Shown: positions 1 through 8,053 of the stretch, piece after piece
How positions within the stretch are numbered: position 1 is the first letter of the stretch
How the letters are laid out: each line of letters begins with the position of its first letter
Assembly (NCBI GenBank): GCA_016280955.1
Contig: JAEEHV010000022.1
Span: forward strand, 1-61,972
From: Candidatus Gastranaerophilales bacterium
GTDB lineage: Bacteria; Cyanobacteriota; Vampirovibrionia; Gastranaerophilales; Gastranaerophilaceae
DNA length: 61,972 nt
Direction of reading: 5' to 3'
The notes under the pieces: model-generated
Databases searched by the model: none
Told to the model about the DNA's origin: nothing
The model's input: the letters and a program-made list of their open reading frames with translations, nothing else
Program-made: the position numbers and the translations under genes

Positions 1-41
1 AACCTTGGGAAGGTTGCATTCTACCACTGAATTACGTCCGC
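1..41 (-). tRNA. tRNA-Gly (CCC), partial at window edge
   Basis: Read on the minus strand, the 5' half of a tRNA is visible. The acceptor 5' strand GCGGACG starts at position 41, followed by a D-arm with TTCAGTGGTAGAA and an anticodon stem CAACC/GGTTG. The 7-nt loop TTCCCAA gives anticodon CCC (glycine). The sequence closely resembles bacterial tRNA-Gly(CCC). The T-arm and 3' acceptor lie outside the window. Confidence 0.85.
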
Positions 42-164
42 ATATGGTTATTGTATAACAAACATTTCAGGCTGTTAACATGTTTCACATTTTTTGAATT
101 TTTATAACATTTTTATAACATCTCTTAATATCATCCAAAATTTTAGCAATTTCTGAACAAAAAA

Positions 165-184
165 ATACTTTATATAAATGTAAG
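165..184 (+). promoter_or_regulatory. AAATACTTTATAT-type promoter element (element B)
   Basis: ATACTTTATATAAATGTAAG lies 24 bp before the ATG of the downstream unknown gene. Nearly identical elements precede the genes starting at 6472, 13458, 45742 and, more loosely, 61591 and 6297. It probably contains the -10 region. The role is inferred from recurrence and position. Confidence 0.5.
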
Positions 185-208
185 ATTATTTTAATAAGGG
201 GATAATTT

Positions 209-1357
209 ATGGTAAGCATAAGCGGGGCAAAACAAGTTATAAATTTATTTGTACATAATCCTAAACAACTTTTAGTAACAAAACCTAAAGTTATTCAAAT
301 GTGTGCAGAAGATTTTGCAACAAATTTGAGATATGTACCGACTTTGGAAGGTGATGTAGTAAGTTTAAGTCCACAGGCAAGAAAAGCTGCTGAAAGGATA
401 AAAGAACTAAAATCAAGAGTTCTTGTTGATGGTGCTGGTAATAAGGCAACATATGATGAGTTTTATGCACATATGCCAGATGCATCAGAAGAATATAAGT
501 TAGCAATGTGGCATGCTCTGACAAAATATAAAGATTTATCTGCAAGTAAGAAAATATGTATAGCAGAAGTAGCAAAATGTTTTGAAAAAGATAATTTGAG
601 AAAAATTGAATTTTTTAAAAATTTGAAAGAAGATGAAATTGAGTTATTACATAAGTCAAATGGCATAGATAGAGAACAATTAATAGCTGTTATATCGGGT
701 CATAAACCAGCTTATTTTGATCATTCAAGAGACGGTATAATTAATTTTGCAAAAGGAATCAAAGGGACAAAATATGAAAAAGATTTTCTTGCAATTAATG
801 TAAAATCCAGTCCAGAACATTTTTGTATATTAAACAAAAAACAAGTAAGAGAAATTGTTGAAAAAAACAAAGAAATATATTGCAAAGAACTCGGTTTAGA
901 TATTAATACACCAACGGAAGAAGTTTATCAAAAGTGGTTAAAATGTATTGAGAATGAATTCCCAAGTGCCGAGAAACCATTAGCATTTGGTTTAACACTT
1001 GGTTATCCAAAGTATAGTAGTATTATATATACATTAGAAAATGGTTTTATACAAAAAAACGAACAGCTTGGTAAAAAATTTTTATCAAGCGGAGGAATAT
1101 ATATAGAAAAATATAAAGAAGTATTATTGGATGCTATTCGACACAAAGATTCACCATTTAGAAATTATTCAGAAGGATTTAAAAAAGATTTTGAACATTA
1201 TGTAAAAACAGAAGATTTTAGAGATTTTATGAATCCATTTGAGGAAAGATTTTATTCTTCATTCAAATTACATGGTTCAGATTCCGTTGATATGAAAAAA
1301 ATTGTAGAAAATGAAGTCGATTTCGTGAATAATTTTAGAATGGAACAACTGTTTTAA
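209..1357 (+). CDS. Uncharacterised lineage-type protein, 382 aa
   Basis: I do not recognise a family. The protein is Lys/Glu-rich and probably mostly helical. It has no signal peptide, no membrane segment and no obvious metal or catalytic motif. The ATG has a good ribosome-binding site (AAGGGGAT, 5 nt spacing). It stands alone, with no gene on the same strand close behind it. Its promoter carries the same AT-rich element found before other unknown proteins in this window (6472, 12220-13458, 43829-45742, 60836-61591). That suggests co-regulation with them rather than with housekeeping genes. The function is unknown, and a cytoplasmic or exported effector-like role cannot be separated from the sequence alone. 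Confidence 0.8.
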   Translation: MVSISGAKQVINLFVHNPKQLLVTKPKVIQMCAEDFATNLRYVPTLEGDVVSLSPQARKAAERIKELKSRVLVDGAGNKATYDEFYAHMPDASEEYKLAMWHALTKYKDLSASKKICIAEVAKCFEKDNLRKIEFFKNLKEDEIELLHKSNGIDREQLIAVISGHKPAYFDHSRDGIINFAKGIKGTKYEKDFLAINVKSSPEHFCILNKKQVREIVEKNKEIYCKELGLDINTPTEEVYQKWLKCIENEFPSAEKPLAFGLTLGYPKYSSIIYTLENGFIQKNEQLGKKFLSSGGIYIEKYKEVLLDAIRHKDSPFRNYSEGFKKDFEHYVKTEDFRDFMNPFEERFYSSFKLHGSDSVDMKKIVENEVDFVNNFRMEQLF

Positions 1358-1498
1358 TATTATGTGTCCTAACTCAAACAAATATTAGTACGTGCAATTT
1401 TTGCACCAATTAGTTCAATATAGCATATACCCCAAATTTTTCCAACATTTTCCAATCCGGTTTCATAAAAGTTTTATCTTTTTATCCGTTTTTGTTTA

Positions 1499-1507
1499 TG
1501 CTAAATT
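1499..1507 (+). promoter_or_regulatory. Extended -10 box next to the start codon (leaderless candidate)
   Basis: TGCTAAATT (TG-n-TAAATT) ends 6 nt before the ATG at 1514. No Shine-Dalgarno is present, so transcription would begin at or next to the ATG. The -35 region is weak. Confidence 0.35.
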
Positions 1508-1513
1508 AGTTTT

Positions 1514-2446
1514 ATGTTTATTTCTTTTATTAATAAAATTAATGAGCTTAATGAATGGATATTTTCACCCGTCGATACCCTTATTGAAAAACTCCCGTTT
1601 GCGGATTGGGTGATTGACGGAATTTGTGACAGCATACACTTGCTGCCGTTCCTGTTCATTGTTTTTGTGCTTATAGAGTTTCTTGAATTCTATTATGCCG
1701 ATAAAATTAATTCACTTCTTAAGAAAACAAAAAAAAGTGGTGTTATGGTCGGAAGCCTTGCTGCAATTATTCCCCAGTGCGGTTTTTCTGTTATAGCAAG
1801 CAGTCTTTATTCAAAAAGAATAATTACAAGAGGATGTTTGATTGCGGTTTATCTCGCAACGTCGGATGAAACGATTCCGATATTGCTTGCGACACCCGAA
1901 AAAGCATATCTTATTATTCCTATAGTAGCAGTAAAATTAATAATAGGGCTCTCAGCAGGGTATCTTATAGATTTTATTCGTCCGCAGGCTGTTGTTAAAA
2001 ATGATGATGTATCATTTGAATTAATGGAAGAGGAAGGCTGCTGCAAACACGACATTGAACACGGACATAAAAGGGAGCTTATCATCCACCCTGTTATGCA
2101 CACTCTAAATGTATTTTGGTTTATCCTTGTAATTACCTTGGTTTTAAATTACTGTCTTGAAAGTGTTACAATATCATCACTTCTGTCAAGCGGTAAGTAT
2201 ATTCAGCCGGTAGTTGCGGCATTTATTGGCTTGATTCCGAATTGTGCTATCTCAATAGGAGTTACCATGATGCTTATTAAAGGAACTATTTCTTTTGGTG
2301 CTGCAATCAGTGCGCTGCTTTCAAATGCCGGACTCGGATTGCTTGTGCTTCTAAAAAATAATGATTTTAAAGATACACTGAAAATTATCGGTTTTCTTCT
2401 TATGATAAGTATAATATCCGGACTTGTGTTAACGGTTATAATCTAA
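1514..2446 (+). CDS. ArsP_2-like permease (putative heavy-metal/arsenical efflux), 310 aa
   Basis: This is a polytopic inner-membrane protein with roughly eight to ten hydrophobic segments. It matches the Pfam ArsP_2 type ('putative 10TM heavy-metal exporter'). Two internally similar halves carry the motifs GSLAAIIPQCGFSVIASSLY (about residues 77-96) and GLIPNCAISIGVTMMLIKGT (about 238-257). Both contain a membrane-embedded Pro-x-Cys, the kind of residue that binds soft metals. A cytosolic loop with EEEGCCKHDIEHGHKRE could also bind metal. The substrate is unknown; relatives are annotated as arsenic efflux or manganese transporters. There is no arsR or other metal gene nearby. The ATG lacks a Shine-Dalgarno but sits 6 nt after an extended -10 box. 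Confidence 0.75.
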   Translation: MFISFINKINELNEWIFSPVDTLIEKLPFADWVIDGICDSIHLLPFLFIVFVLIEFLEFYYADKINSLLKKTKKSGVMVGSLAAIIPQCGFSVIASSLYSKRIITRGCLIAVYLATSDETIPILLATPEKAYLIIPIVAVKLIIGLSAGYLIDFIRPQAVVKNDDVSFELMEEEGCCKHDIEHGHKRELIIHPVMHTLNVFWFILVITLVLNYCLESVTISSLLSSGKYIQPVVAAFIGLIPNCAISIGVTMMLIKGTISFGAAISALLSNAGLGLLVLLKNNDFKDTLKIIGFLLMISIISGLVLTVII

Positions 2447-2477
2447 CCTGAAATAAAATTTTAATGGAGATGAAAAA

Positions 2478-3416
2478 ATGAAAGATTACACTAACCTGAC
2501 TAAAAATGAATATTTAAAATTATATGAGCTTCCTCTGGAAGAATTAATCAATATTTCACATAAAATTACACTGGAAAACTTTGACAACACTGTAGAAGCC
2601 TGCAGTATTATCAGTGCCAAAACCGGTGAATGTTCTGAAAACTGCAAATATTGTTCTCAAAGTAAGCATAATCATGCTGAAATCGAATGTCATCCGCTTT
2701 TAGATGTTGAAACTGTTAAAAAAGCAGCTCTGAGTGCTAAAGAAAACGGGGCAACAAGATTTTGTATCGTAACCTCAGGCAGAGTTCCCACGGGAAAAGA
2801 TTTTGACAAGATTTTGGAGATGATTAGAGAGGTAGCATCAATCGACGGATTGCACTGTTGTGCGTCACTGGGTTTACTTTCCGAAGAACAAATTATAAAA
2901 ATTAAAGAAGCAGGTGTTGAACGTTTTAACCACAACATCAACACTTCTGAAAATTATCACCCTCATATTTGCACAACACATAATTTTTCAGACAGGGTTA
3001 ACACTGTAAAAATGATTAAAAAACATGGTATTGAGGCTTGCTGCGGTGTAATTATCGGTATGGGAGAATCCAGAGAGGACAGAGTTGATATGGCACTTTC
3101 TCTGAAAGAACTTAATCCGAAAACCGTTCCGATAAACTTCCTGAATCCGATTAAGGGAACACCGCTTGAAGGTTATGAAAATAAAATTGATGAAGAAGAA
3201 ATTTTAAAAACAATTTGTATATTCAGAATGATTCTTCCAAAAGCATTATTGAGATATGCAGGCGGAAGAACTACAAGATTAAGTGAATACAACCAAAAAA
3301 TCGGTATTATTGCAGGCATTAATTCTTTGCTTGTCGGTAATTATCTCACCACTTGCGGTTCAAAATCCGAATCGGATAAGAAAATGCTTGGCGAACTTGA
3401 TTTGGTTATGGCATAA
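2478..3416 (+). CDS. bioB: Biotin synthase
   Basis: This radical SAM enzyme inserts sulfur into dethiobiotin to make biotin. The SAM-cluster motif C-x3-C-x2-C is at C52, C56 and C59 (ECSENCKYCSQS). The [2Fe-2S] ligands fit cysteines in FCIVTSGR, HCCASLG and CCGVIIGMGE, and the arginine in LRYAGGR. The length of 312 aa is normal. The ribosome-binding site (ATGGAGATG) lies 5-8 nt before the ATG. It follows the permease by 31 bp and may be co-transcribed with it. No other biotin genes (bioA, bioD, bioF) are in the window, so the precursor must be made elsewhere or taken up. Confidence 0.96.
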   Translation: MKDYTNLTKNEYLKLYELPLEELINISHKITLENFDNTVEACSIISAKTGECSENCKYCSQSKHNHAEIECHPLLDVETVKKAALSAKENGATRFCIVTSGRVPTGKDFDKILEMIREVASIDGLHCCASLGLLSEEQIIKIKEAGVERFNHNINTSENYHPHICTTHNFSDRVNTVKMIKKHGIEACCGVIIGMGESREDRVDMALSLKELNPKTVPINFLNPIKGTPLEGYENKIDEEEILKTICIFRMILPKALLRYAGGRTTRLSEYNQKIGIIAGINSLLVGNYLTTCGSKSESDKKMLGELDLVMA

Positions 3417-3454
3417 TATACACTTCTTAATATTCAGGCAATTTTTCCGTAAAA

Positions 3455-3482
3455 CTTTACTTTATATAAATATAAAGTAAAG
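3455..3482. repeat. Perfect 12-bp inverted repeat with 4-nt spacer
   Basis: CTTTACTTTATA and TATAAAGTAAAG flank TAAA. The repeat is 39 bp after bioB and 100 bp before the Nudix gene. No T-run follows, so it does not look like an ordinary terminator. It contains the CTTTATATAAAT core of the AT-rich promoter element seen elsewhere in the window, so it may be an operator. Confidence 0.6.
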
Positions 3483-3582
3483 GGATAACCATTGGGTATT
3501 AACTGATAAGATACTATTTCGGTAATACGGGAAAATGCTTTATAATAAGTTATAAGTAAGAACAATATAAGGGGATAATTAA

Positions 3583-4341
3583 ATGAAAATTACTGACAAA
3601 ATTACGCAGTATTTTATGGAACGTAAATTAAGAGAATCTTACGGTGATAATGTTTTGATACAAAGAGGACCTAACGGAAGTTTGTTTATACCGTCAAATG
3701 CACCGGAAGTTCCGGAATGGAGGGTTGACGGCAAATCTGATTTTGATAAATTCATAAAAAGATATGGTATGACAGCTGTAGATGCTCAGGGTAATGAAGT
3801 CGGTAAATATACTATGGCAAGCAGAGGCAGCATAGAAGCATCAAAAGATGTAACAATGATTGCTCCGGAATATAAAGACAGATTTGGCAGAAGGTGGACT
3901 GTAATTCAGGAAGAAGCCAGACCTATTGATGTTGCAAGACGAGGTAAAAATGCAAGAGTTCTTGCTTTTCCTGCCGGAATTATCGGTGATGAAGCCGCTT
4001 TTAAAAATGAATCGGCAATGGAGAGTGCTGTAAGAGAACTGACAGAAGAAACAGGGCTGAAACCGAAAAAGATTGTTTGTCTGAATCCTCATGGTGAAAT
4101 AAGGACAACTCCCGGATTAACTGATGAAGCAACTAATTTCTATAAAGCAACAATAGAAGAACTTAAACCGTCTGCAAAAGCCCTAACAGACGGCGGTGTT
4201 ACAAGGGGTTGGCATTTTGTTCCCGTAAAAAGACTTCCACAGTGGTTTGAAGCTCTCGCAAAAACCGGTAAAACCGCAAGCGGACAAACTCTGACGGCAA
4301 TTGCATTGATGATACTCTCAAAAGGGAAGATTAAAGCATAG
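3583..4341 (+). CDS. Nudix hydrolase domain protein, 252 aa
   Basis: This is a Nudix-fold pyrophosphohydrolase of unknown nucleotide substrate. The Nudix box is at about residues 135-159. It keeps the essential RELTEETG core (R151, E152, E155, E156, G158) and the upstream glutamate E143. The spacing between the first glycine (G135) and E143 is two residues longer than the consensus G-x5-E, so the box is slightly unusual. The first 80 residues are not recognised. The closest functional analogy is an ADP-ribose pyrophosphatase-type Nudix protein (GIDEGE-like PAG start, LAFPAGIIGDE). The ribosome-binding site is AAGGGGAT. Its stop is 6 bp from the convergent gene on the minus strand. Confidence 0.85.
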   Translation: MKITDKITQYFMERKLRESYGDNVLIQRGPNGSLFIPSNAPEVPEWRVDGKSDFDKFIKRYGMTAVDAQGNEVGKYTMASRGSIEASKDVTMIAPEYKDRFGRRWTVIQEEARPIDVARRGKNARVLAFPAGIIGDEAAFKNESAMESAVRELTEETGLKPKKIVCLNPHGEIRTTPGLTDEATNFYKATIEELKPSAKALTDGGVTRGWHFVPVKRLPQWFEALAKTGKTASGQTLTAIALMILSKGKIKA

Positions 4342-4347
4342 AATTTT

Positions 4348-6297
4348 TTAAATTTTGCAGCAAAGTTTTTCTCCAAGAGTTCCGTTCTTTTCTGCAATAT
4401 TTGCTTCCGCTTCTGTCATTGGTCCTTCTTTTGCCAATATTTCAGATGCATCTTTTAATTTCTGAATGAGTTCTGAATTGTTTGAATTTTTGGCATAAAG
4501 TGCAACTTCGTACGCTTTCGGGATATTTATTCCGTATCCTTTTGACAGTTGGGTGAAATAAAATTCCTCATAATTTGACGGGATTCGTACGAGCCAGTTG
4601 TTTTTATCTATTTTTCCGGTATTGTTTATTCTTTCCGACATACCGAAAAAGTCAGGTAATGTGAAATATTGTTTGCCGGTTGTAAATATCTCAGCAATTT
4701 TTGCCGTTCTGAAATCCTGTTCGGATTTTTCCTGCGGCGATTGCTTGGCATAGTTTGTACTTTGATAACCTGTGTGATTATAGCCTTCTCCCAAATTCCT
4801 CATAAGAATCTCTCTGTGGGCATTCCTTTTATTGATATCCCGGGACATATTTATAAGCGAATCGTTATCATGATTTGCTGCTCCGATTGTAAAAGCACCG
4901 TCTTTATATCCTACTTTATTCATTAAATCTCCGGGATTTTCGTTGTATTCCGCATAAGCAGTCGAATAAACATGCGGGAATGTATTTTTTGTCATGTCTT
5001 TTGCCTGCTGTGTGCCGTATCCGACAAGTTCCAGAATATAATCTTCCGGAGAAAAATATCCTTTTGTGTCAATTGATGCTTTTTCCATTATTTTAATTAT
5101 TTTATTTCCGAGGTTTTGTGTGTATTTGCCTTCAAGATTTTCATTGTACATAAACGGGGTAACATACTGCCAAAAAGCATCCATTCTGATTCCGTCATAC
5201 AGCTTCAAAAAGTTTTTAAATTTGTTATATAACAACATTCCTGTTGAATCCAGTTTGATTATATTATTGTTTTCATCAAACTCTCCCAGTCTGTCAAAGT
5301 TTAAAGACGGAGTATGCCAGCCTTGTATATTATTTGTTTCCGGACAGTTCGGATCTTCTACTCCTGTGTACCAGTGTTTATGGAAACATTCGGGGTTCAT
5401 CCATACTTCTTTGGGAGAAAAACAAATAAGGCAATCTCCATAAGTGGTAATTCCGTTTTTATTTAATTTCGTTTTTGTTTCAAGGTGTTGTTTCTGTGCT
5501 ATAAACTGGCAAAATGAAAGAAAATCTATTTCCGGAGCCAGTTTTTTTATACGTTTAGCTCTGTCTTTAGCTGATATTTTTTCCGTAAACAAGTGCTTAT
5601 CAACGTAACTCCAGTTCTCAACATCTGTTCCGCTCTTTCCGAGTTTGTGATAATCTTGAACGATTGCATCATAAACAATGTTCTTCTTTGTGTCCTCTGA
5701 CATATTCGATTTAAATTCTTTAAATTCGGCATTTAATTTTGTGTCAGGTGTATTTTTAAATTTATTATATGCAGTCTTCAGGCTGTTAATTAGCACACCG
5801 TCTCTGTTGTTGCCTAAAACATAATCGTAATCTGCCTTATACTCTCTTTCTGTTCTTGATTTATTATAATTTGTATCAAGTGATTTGACATAATTTTTAT
5901 CCAAAAGGCTGCCATACTCTCTGTCTGCAAGTCTTTCCAGAGCAATTGTATGTGTTCCCAATGTAAATGTAGAGCCTGAATAAGGAGAAGTGGTATAAAA
6001 ATATCGTTTTCCGTCCGATGAATACAGCAATTCCGTTTGCGGTGGAATTTGCAGGTTAGATATCCCTGCCATCTCTTTTAAAAATTTAACAAAAGGATAT
6101 GCTGCTTTAGAATTAAGTGTTCCGATTCCGTAATTGTAATCTTTTAATGACGGCATGTTAAAATCAAAAATAACCGCACTTGTTTGTTTAAGCTCCAATT
6201 CTTTTCTGGCAGCATTACAGAGCTTCATGTAAGCAGCTTTTTCTTTTGTGCTTAAGGCTCTTTGGAATGAGATATTGTTTACTTTATTTATTTCCAT
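4348..6297 (-). CDS. Divergent GH77 (4-alpha-glucanotransferase-like) protein, 649 aa
   Basis: Three stretches match the catalytic blocks of GH77 amylomaltases. YDGIRMDAFWQY places the nucleophile at D373, ILELVGYGT places the acid/base at E423, and NHDNDS places the transition-state Asp at D477. A block with SPKEVWMNPECF matches the family's 'ADVWxxPELF' region. The N-terminus (MEINKVNNISFQRA) resembles the short SFQ/SFGA N-termini of lineage proteins. I place the start at 6297 because AAAAGG lies just before it. An in-frame ATG at 6375 has no ribosome-binding site and would lie upstream of the likely promoter. There is no signal peptide from this start. It would act on alpha-1,4-glucans if active; the divergence leaves that open. 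No glycogen genes are adjacent. Confidence 0.72.
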   Translation of the reverse strand: MEINKVNNISFQRALSTKEKAAYMKLCNAARKELELKQTSAVIFDFNMPSLKDYNYGIGTLNSKAAYPFVKFLKEMAGISNLQIPPQTELLYSSDGKRYFYTTSPYSGSTFTLGTHTIALERLADREYGSLLDKNYVKSLDTNYNKSRTEREYKADYDYVLGNNRDGVLINSLKTAYNKFKNTPDTKLNAEFKEFKSNMSEDTKKNIVYDAIVQDYHKLGKSGTDVENWSYVDKHLFTEKISAKDRAKRIKKLAPEIDFLSFCQFIAQKQHLETKTKLNKNGITTYGDCLICFSPKEVWMNPECFHKHWYTGVEDPNCPETNNIQGWHTPSLNFDRLGEFDENNNIIKLDSTGMLLYNKFKNFLKLYDGIRMDAFWQYVTPFMYNENLEGKYTQNLGNKIIKIMEKASIDTKGYFSPEDYILELVGYGTQQAKDMTKNTFPHVYSTAYAEYNENPGDLMNKVGYKDGAFTIGAANHDNDSLINMSRDINKRNAHREILMRNLGEGYNHTGYQSTNYAKQSPQEKSEQDFRTAKIAEIFTTGKQYFTLPDFFGMSERINNTGKIDKNNWLVRIPSNYEEFYFTQLSKGYGINIPKAYEVALYAKNSNNSELIQKLKDASEILAKEGPMTEAEANIAEKNGTLGEKLCCKI

Positions 6298-6317
6298 ATC
6301 AACCTTTTGATAGTTCT

Positions 6318-6335
6318 TATTGATTAATATAAAAC
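6318..6335 (-). promoter_or_regulatory. Possible element-B-like promoter for the GH77-like gene
   Basis: On the minus strand AAGTTTTATATTAATCAA resembles AATACTTTATATTAATAA before the 45742 gene. It is about 50-60 bp downstream of the 13-mer at 6379-6391 and about 20 bp before the ATG at 6297. This is a looser match than the others. Confidence 0.3.
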
Positions 6336-6378
6336 TTATAAAAAAAATTGTTGCTATATAAATTTTAATAAGCATATG

Positions 6379-6391
6379 TAAAGTTTTGTAA
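6379..6391 (+). promoter_or_regulatory. 13-mer TAAAGTTTTGTAA (element A)
   Basis: An exact copy of a 13-mer found six times in the window (one mismatch allowed), always in intergenic DNA. Here it lies between the divergent genes starting at 6297 and 6472, about 50 bp upstream of element B at 6428. Confidence 0.45.
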
Positions 6392-6427
6392 ATATTATTT
6401 AAAGTCCTGAAATCAGCTTTTTTTTAA

Positions 6428-6447
6428 ATACTTTATATATATGTAAG
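6428..6447 (+). promoter_or_regulatory. AAATACTTTATAT-type promoter element (element B)
   Basis: ATACTTTATATATATGTAAG lies 24 bp before the ATG at 6472. It differs from the element at 165-184 by one base. Confidence 0.5.
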
Positions 6448-6471
6448 CAAATATGGTATAAGGAACAAAAA

Positions 6472-6816
6472 ATGTTAGCAGCATTTGTAAAATCAAAAGA
6501 AGAATCTTCAAACTGTATAAAACTTTTAGGAACGGATGCTCCTAAATCCGAAGGCGGTTTGATATCACATAATACATCTTTAATATCTGCATCTGAAGAT
6601 GGTGGTTTTGATTCCTGCAGTTTTTATTCAGGACCTTCTGATGCTGATATCGTAGCATTTTGTGAAAGCGGTGAATTCAACAATTGTGTTGCATTCTCTC
6701 AGGACGGCGAAACCTGCGGTTCAATTGCTTTCTCATCAAGCGGTGAAACTTGCGGTTCAATCGCTTCTTCATCCGGCGGAGGTTTCTCCGGTGGCGGATG
6801 CAGCTATACTTGCTAA
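6472..6816 (+). CDS. Small Ser/Cys/Gly-rich repeat protein, 114 aa
   Basis: I do not recognise a family. The first ~45 residues are ordinary and charged (MLAAFVKSKEESSNCIKLLG...). The rest is rich in Ser, Cys and Gly and built from short repeats: a pair of SSGETCGSIA/DGETCGSIA units, then SSSGGGFSGGGCSYTC at the end. The protein has 8 cysteines, 7 of them in the C-terminal part. That leader-plus-Ser/Cys-rich-core layout resembles a RiPP precursor, but no maturation enzyme is adjacent. It could equally be a disulfide- or metal-binding surface peptide. The start has the ribosome-binding site AAGGAAC, and the gene carries elements A and B upstream and its own terminator. Confidence 0.75.
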   Translation: MLAAFVKSKEESSNCIKLLGTDAPKSEGGLISHNTSLISASEDGGFDSCSFYSGPSDADIVAFCESGEFNNCVAFSQDGETCGSIAFSSSGETCGSIASSSGGGFSGGGCSYTC

Positions 6817-6835
6817 TCAACTTAATGTAAATTGT

Positions 6836-6867
6836 CCGGATGTTCATGACACCCGGCTTTTTTTTGC
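6836..6867 (+). terminator. Rho-independent terminator of the Ser/Cys/Gly-rich gene
   Basis: An imperfect stem CCGGATGT / ACACCCGG with a 5-nt loop is followed by a run of eight or more T. Confidence 0.75.
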
Positions 6868-6955
6868 CAAAAATACTTATTCTCCAAAAAAATTTTATTG
6901 TAAAATCTTGCCAATAATGGTACGATATTAATAATAAGAGGAGAATTTTGTAAAT

Positions 6956-8053
6956 ATGGATGAATATTTTAATATTATACAATTTTTAAGAAATGCAGTT
7001 GCATCAGGTGCTTCTGATGAACATATAAAAGTAGGTTATCCGCCGTTTATAAGAAAAAACGGGTTTATTAAAAAGACTAATATGCCTATTATTACCAAAG
7101 AAGATTTGGATAAAGCTATATTAGAAATTGCACCTATTGCAATAAGAGATGAAATTTTAACAAAATGTGACGTGGATTTTATGTATGAAATAAAAGGTTG
7201 CTCACGTTTTCGTATAAACTATAACAGACAAATCGGTTTGCCGGGTATGGTTATCAGAAATATTGCTTATAATATTCCGACACTTGCAGAACTGTCGCTT
7301 CCTGAGATTCTGAATTCAATTATACAGTTTCCAAACGGTATTATTCTTGTAACAGGTCCTACAGGCAGCGGAAAATCCACAACAATTGCTTCTCTTATAA
7401 ACCAAATTAACATAACCAGTTCAAAACATATTATTACTATCGAAGATCCGATAGAATATGTTTTTGGCTGCAAGAAAAGTATCGTTTCTCAAAGACAGGT
7501 GGGAGTTGATACAAAAGATTTTTCTGACGGTATTAAATACGCATTAAGACAAGACCCTGATGTTATATTTATAGGTGAAATCAGAGATCAGGAAACCATG
7601 GAAGCGGCTCTTAAAGCATCTGAAACAGGACACCTCGTTTTGTCAACACTTCACACAAATGATGCCGTTCAGACAATAAACAGAATTGTAAACATGTTTG
7701 ATGAATCAAACAGATATTTAATAAGAAAACAGCTGGCAGAAACATTGAGATCTACAGTATCTCAAAAGCTGGTATTCTCTGAAAAAGATAATAGACGTTA
7801 CCCTGCTTGTGAAATCATGACAGTCACATCAACGATAAAAGATTATATTACCAAGGATAACACGGAAGAAATATATGAACTGCTCAAAGATAATACTATT
7901 GATAATATGATATCAATGAACTCTTCTCTTGCACTTTTGACCGAGAAGGGCTATATAACCGAATCAGAAGCTTTGAGTAATTCAAATGATGAACCGGAAC
8001 TTGAAAAAATCTTCAGAGGAGTTTATCAGGGTACAAAAGCATACTATGACTAG
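6956..8053 (+). CDS. pilT: Type IV pilus retraction ATPase PilT
   Basis: This hexameric cytoplasmic ATPase powers pilus retraction (twitching). Walker A is GPTGSGKS (134-141). The Walker B region is DPDVIFIGEIRD, followed by the His-box LSTLHTND and the typical AALKASETGHLV. The N-terminal PAS-like part (SGASDEHIKVGYPPFIRKNG) also fits the family. The length of 365 aa is normal. The ATG has the ribosome-binding site AGAGGAGAA, slightly far at 10 nt. No other pilus genes are in the window. It overlaps recO by 8 bp, so the two are translationally coupled. Confidence 0.93.
   Translation: MDEYFNIIQFLRNAVASGASDEHIKVGYPPFIRKNGFIKKTNMPIITKEDLDKAILEIAPIAIRDEILTKCDVDFMYEIKGCSRFRINYNRQIGLPGMVIRNIAYNIPTLAELSLPEILNSIIQFPNGIILVTGPTGSGKSTTIASLINQINITSSKHIITIEDPIEYVFGCKKSIVSQRQVGVDTKDFSDGIKYALRQDPDVIFIGEIRDQETMEAALKASETGHLVLSTLHTNDAVQTINRIVNMFDESNRYLIRKQLAETLRSTVSQKLVFSEKDNRRYPACEIMTVTSTIKDYITKDNTEEIYELLKDNTIDNMISMNSSLALLTEKGYITESEALSNSNDEPELEKIFRGVYQGTKAYYD

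Noticed and set aside
6298-6375. N-terminal hydrophobic extension (possible signal anchor) of the GH77-like protein
   Set aside because: No ribosome-binding site at 6375, and the likely promoter lies downstream of that ATG. The start at 6297 has AAAAGG and the typical MEIN...SFQ N-terminus.
6662-6931. Open frame on the plus strand overlapping the Ser/Cys/Gly-rich gene
   Set aside because: It is a shifted frame of the repeats, lacks a ribosome-binding site and runs through the terminator.
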